This document shows positions 36,158 through 45,089 of a stretch of DNA of 64,000 bases, in pieces. The DNA is taken from the NCBI RefSeq assembly GCF_000169155.1, contig NZ_AAWL01000005.1:62001-126000 (forward strand), written 5' to 3'. The stretch is from Thermosinus carboxydivorans Nor1 (GTDB lineage: Bacteria > Bacillota > Negativicutes > Sporomusales > Thermosinaceae). The notes beneath the pieces are model-generated. The model saw only the letters and a list, made by a program, of their open reading frames with translations. It was not told where the DNA came from and ran no database searches. Both the position numbers and the translations under genes were made by a program. Position 1 is the first letter of the stretch. Each line of letters opens with the position of its first letter.

Positions 36158-37662
36158 AGCCTTGAAAATATCAATGTTCAAATCGGTCAAAATGTCATTA
36201 AAATAAGCCAAAATCGCTATAAAGGGCAATATTATCCTAGCAAATCGTAAAAAAACTCCTTATAATAGAGGTGTAGCAGGTAACCCTGTCCACGCACTCT
36301 AAAATAAGGAGCCAAAATGCATGGACAAGGATACCACAAAAACCACATTTTTTAAAGTCTTTTTAAAGTCTTTGAAGCCTTTCCTCTAGAAAAATTTTTG
36401 CAAGTTGTCGCCAGTGCCGGTTGCGATCGTTATGTGAAAAAGCTCAAAACATTGAAACTATTATACTTGATGCTCATTGCCCAATTCTTAGGGCTTGATT
36501 CTTTGCGGGATATCGCTACCCGGCTTACTTGCGACAAGCAGCTGCAAAAATTGTTGCATCTTACCTCCATCAGTGCATCTACATTATCGAGACGTCTGCG
36601 AAATATTGATCACCGTGTTTGGGAACAATTATTTGCTGAAGTAAAGCGTCAAATCTGGCAACAAGCCAACAAGACCGGCGCTGTGCGGCAATACCAACTC
36701 AATGTTATCGACTCCAGCACGATTACTCTTTGCCTGCGAAAGTATCTATGGGCTGATTACCGTAAAACCAAAAGCGGCATTAAACTGCATCAGCGCATCA
36801 CTATTCATGGTGGCAATTCATATCCAGATAGCGCCGTTCTAACCTCTGCCCGCAAGGCTGATAAAACGGTCATGGATGAGCTGGTAGTCACCTCCCCCGA
36901 TGCCTTAAACGTATTTGACAGAGGCTATGTTGATTATGCTAAGTGGGATGATTACTGCAGAAAAGGCATTCGGTTCGTGTCGCGTCTAAAAAGCAATGCT
37001 ATCATTGATGTTTTGGAAGAAAAAAGCGTTGAAACAAACCAGGTTTTAGCAGAGAAAATTGTGCGCTTGGGCAACGCTTATACCACCCAAATGACACATC
37101 CGGTAAGACTAATTGAAACTCGTGATAACCAAGGCAACGCTGTAATTATCGTAACCAATGAACTAACACTGCCAGCTGCAGAAATCAGCGATATTTACTG
37201 CATGCGCTGGCAAATAGAACTGTTTTTCAAGTGGATCAAACAGCACCTTGTTGTCAAAGAGTTTTTCGGAACTAGTCAAAATGCCGTATACGGGCAAATC
37301 TGGCTAGCGCTGATTGGATATTGTTTGCTGCAAAACCTGCAACAAGAATTGCCAAAAAGTGTTTCCCTGCTTGAGGTATTGCGGGCGGCACAAATGTTTT
37401 TGTACCAGGCGTTCAATGAATTAATAGCTGCTTTAAGCCGACCGCCGACGAAAACAAATCATGGCAGACAGTCGCTTGATGCTGGTTATGACCAGTTGAT
37501 ACAGATAATCGACCAACTAGGCACAGACTGGCTTGATATTGTAGATGAAGGGATGTATCTGTAGTACGTTGAACAAGAAAGCTGGATAGGACTGGAAAAT
37601 GTGGCCGCAGGGTTGCCTTTATGCCGTCGTTGCTTTAAATAAGCAGAAGAAAAGTTAAGACT
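36158..37662 (+). mobile_element. IS4-family insertion sequence
   Basis: It carries one transposase gene on the plus strand. The likely ends are imperfect inverted repeats: AGCCTTGAA at 36158 and the complement of AGTCTTAAC ending at 37662. Both edges fall where tnpB homology stops. No target duplication is visible, consistent with later deletion around the insertion. Confidence 0.65.
36321..37564 (+). pseudogene. IS4-family transposase, frameshifted near the start
   Basis: A DDE transposase with NVIDSSTITLC, NVFDRGYVDYAKWDDY and the IS4 YREK signature in YCMRWQIELFFKWIK. The expected start is ATG 36321, following AAGGAG. The sequence TTTTTAAAGTC is present twice in tandem (36349-36359, 36360-36370). 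With one copy the frame runs MDKDTTKTTFFKVFEAFPLE directly into the rest; the extra 11 bp shifts it to an early TAG. Residues from 36398 on are otherwise intact, so inactivation looks recent. Restart at a TTG near 36398 would lose the first 27 residues and has no ribosome site. Confidence 0.85.
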
Positions 37663-38284
37663 GAATATTCGGGAAATATCCCAACTTGTGCAACTGCTTT
37701 TTTCTATATTCTTCCACTTGACATTTTTTATCATTTTTTATGCAACAGTACTGAAGAGATATAGAAACGTACCATTCGCCGCCTTTATCACGCCAGATTT
37801 CCATAGACCCCTGGCGGCAAGAACCTCTTGCCAAATCTATGAGTTTTCTGACATGATATAAAGAAGCGGCAATAGGTACGGCTATCTGGCTTCTGCCGGA
37901 AGAGACAGGAAATTTAATAACCCACGTCCCGGAAGGGAGCTGGTGGAGAGAGTAGCAGTCCTGCCGCACCATTACCGGAACCATTGTCTCAAACTTAGGC
38001 AGACTAGCCTTTTTACCCCTTTGCTTGCGGGAAAGGTAGGAGCGCCTGGCAGACAAGGCTTTAAGCATGGCGCACTGGAGCGTACCTCGATTTAGGTCGA
38101 ATAATCCCGAAGCCTGCTTATAAGTTTCACGGTTTAAAACTGCCCGGCTGACAGTATTGAGTGCTTCGGCCTGGGCCAGGAACCAGGAGCACGCCTGGTG
38201 GTAGATCTCCAGCATCCGGATCATTTTCTCCAGCTTACCTTTGTTGGGAGACAGGAGTTTCATTTTAAGAGTTATAGTTTGCAT
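37663..38284 (-). pseudogene. tnpB N-terminal half
   Basis: It starts at ATG 38284 after GGAGGAGAT. The translation (MQTITLKMKLLSPNKGKLEK, helical region, KKASLPKFE, GTWVIKFPVSSGRSQIAVPI, GGEWYVSISLQY) is the OrfB/TnpB N-terminal helical and wedge-like domain. The RuvC acidic residues that should follow are absent; the frame ends in unrelated codons at the IS4-family boundary. No nuclease activity is expected. Confidence 0.8.
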
Positions 38285-38444
38285 TTAATATCTCCTCCGG
38301 TTTGCTTAAATTATAGCATAACCAGGGGAATTTTCAAATCGCCATTCATCCCCCGATTAAAATCAGGGGTATTCTGGCGGAAATTTTGTAAAAAATTACC
38401 CACCGCTACGAAGTGGCGGTGTTGGGGGAGGAGATGGTTGAGTA

Positions 38445-39224
38445 ATGAAAGTTGCGCTGCTGCAAATGGATATCGTCCTGGGCGACGTTGAGGCCAACCG
38501 CCAAAAGGCGCTGGCCATGCTTGAGCAAGGCGCTAAGGCCGGCGCCAAATTGTTCGTACTGCCCGAACTGTGGACAACAGGCTATGTGCTTGACCAACTG
38601 CTGAAAATTGGCGAGCCTGACGGCGGGCCTACCGTCAAGATGCTGCAGCAGTTTGCCAAAGACAATGGCGTAGAAATTGTCGGCGGCTCAATCGCTGAAA
38701 TCCGCGACGGCAAGGTGTACAACACCATCTACGTTATTGACAGCGCCGGCGAAGTGGTTGGTAAATACAGTAAAATTCACCTTGTGCCGATGATGGATGA
38801 GGAAAAGTATTTGACGCCTGGCGACCGGCAGGGCCTATTTGATCTCAGCTTTGGCAAGGCCGGTGGCATTGTCTGCTATGACCTTCGGTTCACCGAACTG
38901 ACGCGCGCTCTGGCGCTGAAAGGGGCCGAGGTGCTATTCATACCGGCCGAATGGCCGGCGATCCGCGGCCGGCACTGGCTTATTCTGAGCCAAGCCCGGG
39001 CCATTGAAAATCAAATGTTTGTCGTTGCCGTCAACCGGGTAGGCCGCGATCACAACAACACGTTCTTCGGACATTCCTTGGTTGTGAGTCCCTGGGGTGA
39101 GGTGCTGGCCGAGGGGTCGGAAACTGAAGAACAGGTGATCATCGCCGATATTGATCTGGGGATGGTGCCGGAAATCCGCCGGAAAGTGCCGGTGTTTGCT
39201 GACCGGCGTCCACAGTATTATTGA
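38445..39224 (+). CDS. nitrilase-superfamily carbon-nitrogen hydrolase (omega-amidase-like)
   Basis: A 259-residue C-N hydrolase with the complete catalytic triad Glu41 (VLPELW), Lys110 (YSKIHLVP) and Cys144 (GIVCYDLRF). The length and the MMDEEKYLTPGD segment resemble the Nit2/YafV omega-amidase and related dicarboxylate monoamide hydrolases. The precise substrate is uncertain. The start overlaps the stop of a three-codon frame (ATG 38434), and GGGGGAGG lies upstream. A decayed second copy is at 46654-47056. Confidence 0.88.
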   Translation: MKVALLQMDIVLGDVEANRQKALAMLEQGAKAGAKLFVLPELWTTGYVLDQLLKIGEPDGGPTVKMLQQFAKDNGVEIVGGSIAEIRDGKVYNTIYVIDSAGEVVGKYSKIHLVPMMDEEKYLTPGDRQGLFDLSFGKAGGIVCYDLRFTELTRALALKGAEVLFIPAEWPAIRGRHWLILSQARAIENQMFVVAVNRVGRDHNNTFFGHSLVVSPWGEVLAEGSETEEQVIIADIDLGMVPEIRRKVPVFADRRPQYY

Positions 39225-39239
39225 TCAATTCTTAATACG

Positions 39240-39270
39240 AGAAGCTATTTGAAATAGCTTCTTTTGTTTT
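39240..39270 (+). terminator. terminator of the amidase gene
   Basis: The hairpin GAAGCTATTT/AAATAGCTTC is followed by TTTTGTTTT. Confidence 0.85.
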
Positions 39271-39351
39271 GGGCTTATTTCAGAGGTACAAACCTTTTCC
39301 CCCCACAATTATACATACGGTCTTAAAAAGATTATAGATAGTGAAATGGTA

Positions 39352-39386
39352 TAAAAAATAGCCTCGACCTTTCTGTGAGGCGAGGC
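39352..39386 (-). terminator. terminator of the small membrane-protein gene
   Basis: On the minus strand GCCTCG...CGAGGC is followed by TATTTTTT, 42 nt after the stop of the 43-codon gene. Confidence 0.7.
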
Positions 39387-39427
39387 AATAAGCATAGAAG
39401 ATTAGACTTCATTTATTTTTCGGCGGG

Positions 39428-39559
39428 TTACAAATAGTTTAAAAGCAAAAGACAACACATCGCCAAAATTATCGCGTTGCATTCAAACAAAGCTTTGGCC
39501 TGAGGCGACAAACGGCCATAAGTCATTGTTTTTTCGTTGGCGCGCCAAACGTCTTCCAT
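39428..39559 (-). CDS. small single-span membrane protein (43 aa)
   Basis: A complete short gene: GGAGGAGA seven nt before ATG 39559, 43 codons, stop at 39428 and its own terminator. The N-terminal half is charged (MEDVWRANEKTMTYGRLSPQ). The C-terminal half is one hydrophobic segment with cysteines (CNAIILAMCCLLLLNYL), which predicts a tail-anchored topology. No family recognised. It is transcribed away from the sensor kinase; the 405-bp divergent region between them holds a large palindrome. Confidence 0.65.
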   Translation of the reverse strand: MEDVWRANEKTMTYGRLSPQAKALFECNAIILAMCCLLLLNYL

Positions 39560-39751
39560 GGCAATCTCCTCCTATGTCAAGTGTGTTAAATCATTCAGAA
39601 GCGGGAAAAGGATATATGATATAATTAAGAAAAATTATTTAATTCAAAATATATATAAAAAATAGGCAATTTTTATGACTGATAAGTATTGATATAACAA
39701 GTCGATAATATACCAGAGAAACCTTTGATGTCAAGACAATTTTGTGTGTTT

Positions 39752-39795
39752 AACTTGTGAAAATGTCACCGTTTTAGGTGACATTTTCACAAGTT
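39752..39795. repeat. perfect 19-bp palindrome with 6-nt centre
   Basis: AACTTGTGAAAATGTCACC, GTTTTA, then the exact reverse complement. There is no T-run on either side, so it is not an ordinary terminator. It sits midway between the small membrane gene and the citrate sensor kinase. It contains GTGA/TCAC half-sites. It could be an operator or a mobile palindrome. Confidence 0.8.
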
Positions 39796-39964
39796 GATAT
39801 GCTGGAAGTTAAGGCTTGGCAAAGGCAGGGTTATTGATTTGGTTATGGAATATGTTTATTAACCGAAGATTAGTGTGTGTTGCTAAGACTAGTTGTAAGG
39901 CGAGTATAGCAGGCATGTGGTTGAGTAGTCTGTTTTTCGGCGTTATAAGCTGGAGGCGCTATTT

Positions 39965-41599
39965 ATGGTAAAACCGGTTTTAACTCTGCAGACGAAAATA
40001 ATACTTCTTGTCTGGACGGTCGTGGCGGTGGCGCTATTCATTACCAACATGCTGATTACGCGGCATATTACTTACACTATTGAGACCGGAATGGGTGAGA
40101 ACGCGATAAATATCGCCCGGCTTGTTGCTCGCTCGCCGACGATAGTTGGCGGTCTGACCGGCAGCATAGCCGAAAGCAACATCCAAAGTTTGGCCGAGGC
40201 AATGCGGCAGGCAGCTAATGTCGAGTTTATCGTCGTACTTGATATGAATGGCATTCGCAAATCGCATCCCAACCCACAACAAATTGGCCAGCATGTTGTC
40301 GGGGGCGATGAAAGCCGGGCGTTGCGAGGCGAGGAATACATATCGATAGCGGAAGGCACGCTAGGCCATTCGCTCCGGGCGTTTACCCCAGTCTTTGCGC
40401 CTGATGGTCGGCAGGTAGGAGCCGTAGTAGTGGGAATATTGCTGAATAGTGTCCAGCAGGCAGTCCAGCAGAGTAAAAACCTTGTTTATATTGCGACGGC
40501 TCTGGGCTTAGCAATTGGTGTTATCGGCGCCATGCTACTTGCCAGGAGCATTAAAAAAACGTTGTTTGGACTGGAACCGTCAGCCATTGCTAAGCTGCTC
40601 GAAGAGCGCAGCGCTATGCTGCAGTCGGTGCACGAGGGGATTATCGCTGTTGACACCAACGGTAACATAACTCTTGTTAATAATGAAGCGTTGCGTTTGC
40701 TTGCGCGCGCTGGCATCCACGGAAATCCATTGGGACAATCTGTCGAAGAATATATACCGAATACTAAACTAAAGGATGTCCTTCGGTCAGGCCAGGCGGA
40801 CCTCGGCCAGGAACAAAATATCAATGGAGTTATCATTTTGACCAATCGTGTCCCGGTAATTGTTAATGGCCAGATTGTCGGCGCAATCGCCACCTTCCGC
40901 GATAAGAGCGAAGTACATCGTTTGGCGGAAGAACTTACAGGTGTTCGCAATTATGTGGAGGCCCTCCGGTCGCAAGCGCATGAATTCATGAACAAGCTGC
41001 ATGTCATCTTAGGCATGGTCAGGCTGGGATGTTACGACCAGTTGGCTGCTTATATAAATCAGATTGCTCACCAGCAGCAGGCCGAAGTGAATTTTGTAGG
41101 CGCGCGTATCCGCGACCATGTTATGGCCGGATTTTTGTTAAGCAAGCTCAGCCGGGCCCGGGAACTTGGCGTCGAAATGACTATTACCGCAACCAGTTAT
41201 TTACCGGAGCCTGCCGATGATAATGTTATTCATGAATTGGTGACTATAACGGGCAACCTTATTGATAATGCTTTTGACGCTGTGGCTTTCGCCCAGCGAA
41301 AAAATGTCAGCATAAGCTTTGATTATGATGCTGGTGCGGAACTGTTAAGCATCACGGTAACCGATACTGGGAAGGGAATTGCGCCTGAATATCTGGATAA
41401 AATTTTTGCTAAAGGCTTTTCCACCAAATCAGAGGACAGAGGGCTAGGCCTTGCCCTTGTCCAGCGCAGCCTTGACAGGCTGGGGGGACGAGTTGACGTA
41501 GAGACCGAACCGGGAAAGGGGGCGCGGTTTATTGCGCGAATACCATATAAAAGGGCAGAGGGGGTAAACGATGATCAGAGTGCTTATCGTGGAGGATGA
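39965..41599 (+). CDS. CitA/DcuS-family sensor histidine kinase
   Basis: A 544-residue membrane sensor: transmembrane segments at about 11-31 and 172-193 enclose a periplasmic sensor domain (40-170, with SHPNPQQIG and HSLRAFTPVF typical of citrate/C4-dicarboxylate receptors). A cytoplasmic PAS domain (220-320) follows, then a kinase with phospho-acceptor His339 in SQAHEFMNKLHVI and ATP-site motifs NLIDNAFDA, DTGKGI and GLGLALV. GGAGGC precedes the ATG. It overlaps the response regulator by 29 nt and lies upstream of citrate transport and lyase genes, so citrate is the probable signal. Confidence 0.93.
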   Translation: MVKPVLTLQTKIILLVWTVVAVALFITNMLITRHITYTIETGMGENAINIARLVARSPTIVGGLTGSIAESNIQSLAEAMRQAANVEFIVVLDMNGIRKSHPNPQQIGQHVVGGDESRALRGEEYISIAEGTLGHSLRAFTPVFAPDGRQVGAVVVGILLNSVQQAVQQSKNLVYIATALGLAIGVIGAMLLARSIKKTLFGLEPSAIAKLLEERSAMLQSVHEGIIAVDTNGNITLVNNEALRLLARAGIHGNPLGQSVEEYIPNTKLKDVLRSGQADLGQEQNINGVIILTNRVPVIVNGQIVGAIATFRDKSEVHRLAEELTGVRNYVEALRSQAHEFMNKLHVILGMVRLGCYDQLAAYINQIAHQQQAEVNFVGARIRDHVMAGFLLSKLSRARELGVEMTITATSYLPEPADDNVIHELVTITGNLIDNAFDAVAFAQRKNVSISFDYDAGAELLSITVTDTGKGIAPEYLDKIFAKGFSTKSEDRGLGLALVQRSLDRLGGRVDVETEPGKGARFIARIPYKRAEGVNDDQSAYRGG

Positions 41600-42263
41600 C
41601 CCGATGGTTGCTGAGCTTAACCGGCGGTATTTGGCCCAGGTCGACGGTTTCGAACTGGCCGCTGTGGCCAGGACAGGTGATGAGGCATTGACGCTGCTAA
41701 AGGAACAAAAGGTCGATCTGGTGTTGTTGGATATTTTTATGCCGGGGATGAACGGACTTGAATTTCTTGCGAAAATTCGCGCTGCGAATGAAAGGGTAGA
41801 TGTTATTCTTGTCACGGCCGCCCGGGATTGTCGCAGCATCCAGACCGCTCTAAACCATGGGGCAGTTGATTATTTGATTAAACCGTTTGAATTTGAACGT
41901 CTGCAGCAGGCGCTGCAAGCCTACCGGCAGCGGGTTAAACTGATGCGTAGCGAAGCGGCTTTGAACCAGCAAGACCTAGACGAGCAAATATTTTACCGGG
42001 GCAAAGCGGTGCAGCCGGATTTGCCAAAAGGACTGGACCGCAATACTTTAGGGGTTGTATGGGAGGCCATTATGCAAACCGATGGTCCCTTCACTACCGA
42101 CGAAATGGCGAAAACAGTCGGCATCTCACGGGTGTCTATGCGTAAATACCTTGAATTTCTAAGAAGTCAGGCGGTGCTAAAAGTGGAATTGGACTATGGA
42201 TCTGTCGGACGCCCGACTAATAAGTACCGTTGTATAAACAGACAGGCGAAATTCAGCAAATAA
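41571..42263 (+). CDS. CitB/DcuR-family response regulator
   Basis: A 230-residue regulator. The receiver domain has the acidic pocket VEDD, phospho-acceptor Asp54 (VLLDIFMPG), Thr in VTAARD and Lys in LIKPFEF. The C-terminal winged-helix/HTH domain (TTDEMAKTVGISRVSMRKYLEFL) is typical of CitB/DcuR. It should activate the adjacent carrier and citDEF genes when citrate is sensed. Co-transcribed and probably translationally coupled with the kinase. Confidence 0.93.
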   Translation: MIRVLIVEDDPMVAELNRRYLAQVDGFELAAVARTGDEALTLLKEQKVDLVLLDIFMPGMNGLEFLAKIRAANERVDVILVTAARDCRSIQTALNHGAVDYLIKPFEFERLQQALQAYRQRVKLMRSEAALNQQDLDEQIFYRGKAVQPDLPKGLDRNTLGVVWEAIMQTDGPFTTDEMAKTVGISRVSMRKYLEFLRSQAVLKVELDYGSVGRPTNKYRCINRQAKFSK

Positions 42264-42290
42264 GTATGTTTTTGTACCATAGTATACTGC

Positions 42291-42330
42291 TAGCTTTCCG
42301 GACGGTAGGGCCGGGAAGCTATTTATTTTT
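42291..42330 (+). terminator. terminator after the two-component genes
   Basis: The hairpin AGCTTTCCGG/CCGGGAAGCT is followed by T-rich sequence. Confidence 0.8.
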
Positions 42331-42457
42331 AGTTAAAAAATAGCTATTTTAATTAACAAAATTACTTAGTAATTTTCGAAAAATTGGCAAAAGGTGCAGC
42401 GCTAGCTACAATTACAATCGGAATAAATGACAAATAACTGAAAAGCGAGGTGTATTT

Positions 42458-43774
42458 ATGAAATCCGAAGCAGTACCAACTGTTTCGAACGGTACAACCA
42501 ATCGCCTAATTAACATCAAAGTAGGTCCAATTCCCCTGCCGCTTTATCTCATCATGGCGGCCATCATTTATGTCGCATCGGTTTACGGGAAACTGCCGGC
42601 GGATATGATTGGCGGTATTGCGGTCATGATGGTCATGGGGATACTGCTTGGCGACATCGGCATGCGGGTACCCGTACTGAAGGACATTGGCGGCCCAGCA
42701 ATTTTATCTATTTTCATTCCTTCTATCATGGTCTTTTACAATTTGATTAATCCGGCGGCGCTGAAAGCCATCACCGCTTTCATGAAAGGTTCGAACTTCT
42801 TGTATTTGTATATTGCCTGCCTGGTGACGGGCAGTATCCTGGGCATGCAGCGGATAGTGCTTATTCAGGGCTTTTTGCGCATGTTTGTTCCGCTCTTAGT
42901 CGGTACTATCGCCAGTATAGCCGCCGGCACGCTGGTCGGTACCCTTACCGGGCTTGGCGCACACCGTTCATTCTTTTATGTCGTTATTCCAATTATTTCC
43001 GGAGGTGTCGGTGAAGGTATTTTGCCACTGTCAATGGCCTATTCCGAGATTTTGCAGCAATCCCATGAAAAATTCATTCCCCAGCTCATCCCGGCCGCGA
43101 TGCTTGGCAATATTGTGGCGATTATGGCGGCGGGATATCTTAAACGTTTAGGCGACAGAAAACCGCACTTGAGCGGCAACGGGCTACTAGTAAAAACCGG
43201 TCAGGACGAATTTTTGCGGGCTGCTCAGACGACAGAAAAACCGGTGGATTTCTCCCTGATGGGGGCCGGTCTGCTATTGGCTTGCACTTTCTATATATTT
43301 GGCATAGTCGCCAATAAATTTATTGGCATTCCGGCGCCAATCATCATGATTTTTTCAGCCGCTATTGTAAAGGCCATCGGCATTATGCCCGCCAAAATGG
43401 AACAAGGGGCATATCATACTTACCGCTTCATTGCTTCCAGTTTAACGTGGGCGTTGCTAGTAGGGGTAGGTGTGCTCTATACGCCGTGGAAAGACGTGAT
43501 TGCCGCTATTACGCCAGCCTATGTGGCGACCGTGGTTGCCACCGTTTTGGCGATGGTCGCGTCAGGCTTCTACGTAGGCAAATATATGAACATGTACCCG
43601 ATTGAAGCGGCAGTGGTTACGGGCTGTCATAGCGGGCTCGGCGGTACCGGCGATGTAGCTATCCTGTCCTCTGCCAACCGGATGGAACTGATGCCGTTTG
43701 CCCAGGTATCGACCCGTATTGGCGGAGCATGTATGGTTGTTACGGCCGCAATACTTTTGCGAATGTGGCATTAG
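42458..43774 (+). CDS. 2-hydroxycarboxylate transporter family protein (CitS-type)
   Basis: A 438-residue inner-membrane carrier with about 11-12 hydrophobic segments. The two re-entrant-loop motifs of the 2HCT family are present: ISGGVGEGILPLS and GLGGTGDVAILSS. Members (CitS, CimH, MleP, MaeN) take up citrate, malate or lactate with Na+ or H+ or by exchange. Citrate is favoured here because the next genes encode citrate lyase. AAGCGAGGTG precedes the ATG. Confidence 0.92.
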   Translation: MKSEAVPTVSNGTTNRLINIKVGPIPLPLYLIMAAIIYVASVYGKLPADMIGGIAVMMVMGILLGDIGMRVPVLKDIGGPAILSIFIPSIMVFYNLINPAALKAITAFMKGSNFLYLYIACLVTGSILGMQRIVLIQGFLRMFVPLLVGTIASIAAGTLVGTLTGLGAHRSFFYVVIPIISGGVGEGILPLSMAYSEILQQSHEKFIPQLIPAAMLGNIVAIMAAGYLKRLGDRKPHLSGNGLLVKTGQDEFLRAAQTTEKPVDFSLMGAGLLLACTFYIFGIVANKFIGIPAPIIMIFSAAIVKAIGIMPAKMEQGAYHTYRFIASSLTWALLVGVGVLYTPWKDVIAAITPAYVATVVATVLAMVASGFYVGKYMNMYPIEAAVVTGCHSGLGGTGDVAILSSANRMELMPFAQVSTRIGGACMVVTAAILLRMWH

Positions 43775-43872
43775 AAAATGCTTGCTTATTGGAGAACGAA
43801 GCGTAGTTGGCCTGTCGTCAGACAACCTGACCGCTAGGCCGGACTGAACTATGCTGCAGCAAGTTAAACGGT

Positions 43873-43900
43873 GTATGCTGCCCGTATAAGGGCAGCATAC
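43873..43900 (+). repeat. 11-bp hairpin between the carrier and citD
   Basis: GTATGCTGCCC/GGGCAGCATAC with a 6-nt loop ends 20 nt before citD. No T-run follows. It could be an mRNA processing or stabilising element within the operon, or an operator. Confidence 0.6.
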
Positions 43901-43920
43901 CTATATCAAGGAGGGAGAAT

Positions 43921-44214
43921 ATGGGACGAATTATGCGCTCGGCCCAGGCTGGTACCCTGGAATCCAATGATATCATGATTACGGTGACTCCCGGCGCGCC
44001 TGGCAGCGGGACGGTTATCGAACTGGAAAGCATTGTCCTGCTTCAGTACGGCGAGGCTATTCGTCAAACGCTTGCCGCTGTAGTAGCAGAAACGGGCATC
44101 GACGATATATACATCAAAGCCGTTGACCGGGGAGCTCTCGATTGTACCATCCGCGCCCGGATGCTTGCAGCCTTGGCGCGTGCCGGCGCGGTGCTGAAGG
44201 AGGATATGGCGTAA
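43921..44214 (+). CDS. citD: citrate lyase acyl carrier protein (gamma subunit)
   Basis: 97 residues with the family start SAQAGTLESNDIMITV. The serine in GTLESND is the site for the phosphoribosyl-dephospho-CoA prosthetic group. It carries the acetyl/citryl thioester between CitF and CitE. AAGGAGGG precedes the ATG, and the stop overlaps citE by one base (TAATG). Confidence 0.94.
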   Translation: MGRIMRSAQAGTLESNDIMITVTPGAPGSGTVIELESIVLLQYGEAIRQTLAAVVAETGIDDIYIKAVDRGALDCTIRARMLAALARAGAVLKEDMA

Positions 44215-45089
44215 TGGAACTGAGAAGAACCATGTTGTTCATTCCTGGCAATAACCCCGGCATGCTGCAAAATGGCGGGGTTTTTGGCGCTGACGCGGTC
44301 ATCCTGGACTTAGAGGATGCAGTGGCGCCCCAGGAAAAAGATGCAGCCCGGTTGCTGGTAGCCCAAGCCCTGCGGTTTGTGGATTATGGCGCTAGCGAGA
44401 CGGTGGTGCGCATTAATACCCTGGATACTTTCGGGCGGCAGGACATTAAAACAATCGTTCCTTGCCAGCCGGACGCCTTATTGGTGCCCAAGGTACAATG
44501 CGCCGAAGACATTCATGCCGTTGTCGCCGTGGTGGCGGCAGCCGAGCGCCCCGGGCAGAAGCCGGTCAAGCTGATAGCCTTAATCGAAACGCCCCGTGGA
44601 CTGGCTGAAGCGCAGGCGATAGCCGCGGCTGACGAGCGGGTAGCCGCTCTGGCGTTTGGTGCCGAGGATTATACTGCTGCTATTGGGGCGCAGCGCACCA
44701 AAGAAAGCCAGGAAATCCTCACGGCCCGCATGCTGCTAGTCAATGCCGCCGCAGCCGCCGGGGTGCAGGCCATTGATACACCTTACACTGATGTCAATGA
44801 CGAAAGCGGCTTAAGGCAAGATGCTGCGTTTGCCAAACAACTCGGGTTCAAGGGCAAGCTGGTTATCAATCCTCGCCAGATTGACGTTATTCATAGTGTA
44901 TTTAACCCCAGTGACCGGGAGATTGGCTGGGCGCAGCGCGTTATTAAGGCAATCCGTCAGGCGGAAGCTGAAGGTTCAGGAGTTGCTTCCCTGGATGGCA
45001 AAATGGTGGATGCTCCTATCGTCAGCCGGGCGGAGCGTATTCTCCACCTGGCGCGTCTACTGGGGCTTGATAAGGAGGTACAAGCATGA
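44214..45089 (+). CDS. citE: citrate lyase beta subunit (citryl-ACP lyase)
   Basis: 291 residues; splits citryl-ACP to acetyl-ACP and oxaloacetate. A HpcH/HpaI-type TIM barrel with RRTMLFIPGNNPGML, VILDLEDAVAPQEKD, VRINTLDT, LIALIETPRG, FGAEDYTAAIG and LVINPRQID. The start at 44214 overlaps the citD stop and has AAGGAGGA. Overlaps citF by 4 nt. Confidence 0.95.
   Translation: MELRRTMLFIPGNNPGMLQNGGVFGADAVILDLEDAVAPQEKDAARLLVAQALRFVDYGASETVVRINTLDTFGRQDIKTIVPCQPDALLVPKVQCAEDIHAVVAVVAAAERPGQKPVKLIALIETPRGLAEAQAIAAADERVAALAFGAEDYTAAIGAQRTKESQEILTARMLLVNAAAAAGVQAIDTPYTDVNDESGLRQDAAFAKQLGFKGKLVINPRQIDVIHSVFNPSDREIGWAQRVIKAIRQAEAEGSGVASLDGKMVDAPIVSRAERILHLARLLGLDKEVQA

Larger units (their letters stand above)
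35830..38420 (-). mobile_element. decayed IS200/IS605-type tnpB element, split by an IS4-family insertion
   Basis: A minus-strand tnpB is present as two separated pieces, an N-terminal half (37663-38284) and a C-terminal zinc ribbon (35973-36157). The right-end palindrome CCCCTCAAT/ATTGAGGGG is at 35841-35860. A left-end-like imperfect palindrome (CCCCGATT/AATCaGGGG) is at 38351-38369. No tnpA is present. About 100 residues of tnpB are missing even after removing the inserted IS, so deletion accompanied or followed the insertion. Confidence 0.75.

Noticed and set aside
36398-37564. Functional transposase starting at TTG 36398
   Set aside because: No ribosome site precedes it, and the native start with the missing frame is visible 77 nt upstream, interrupted by an 11-bp duplication.
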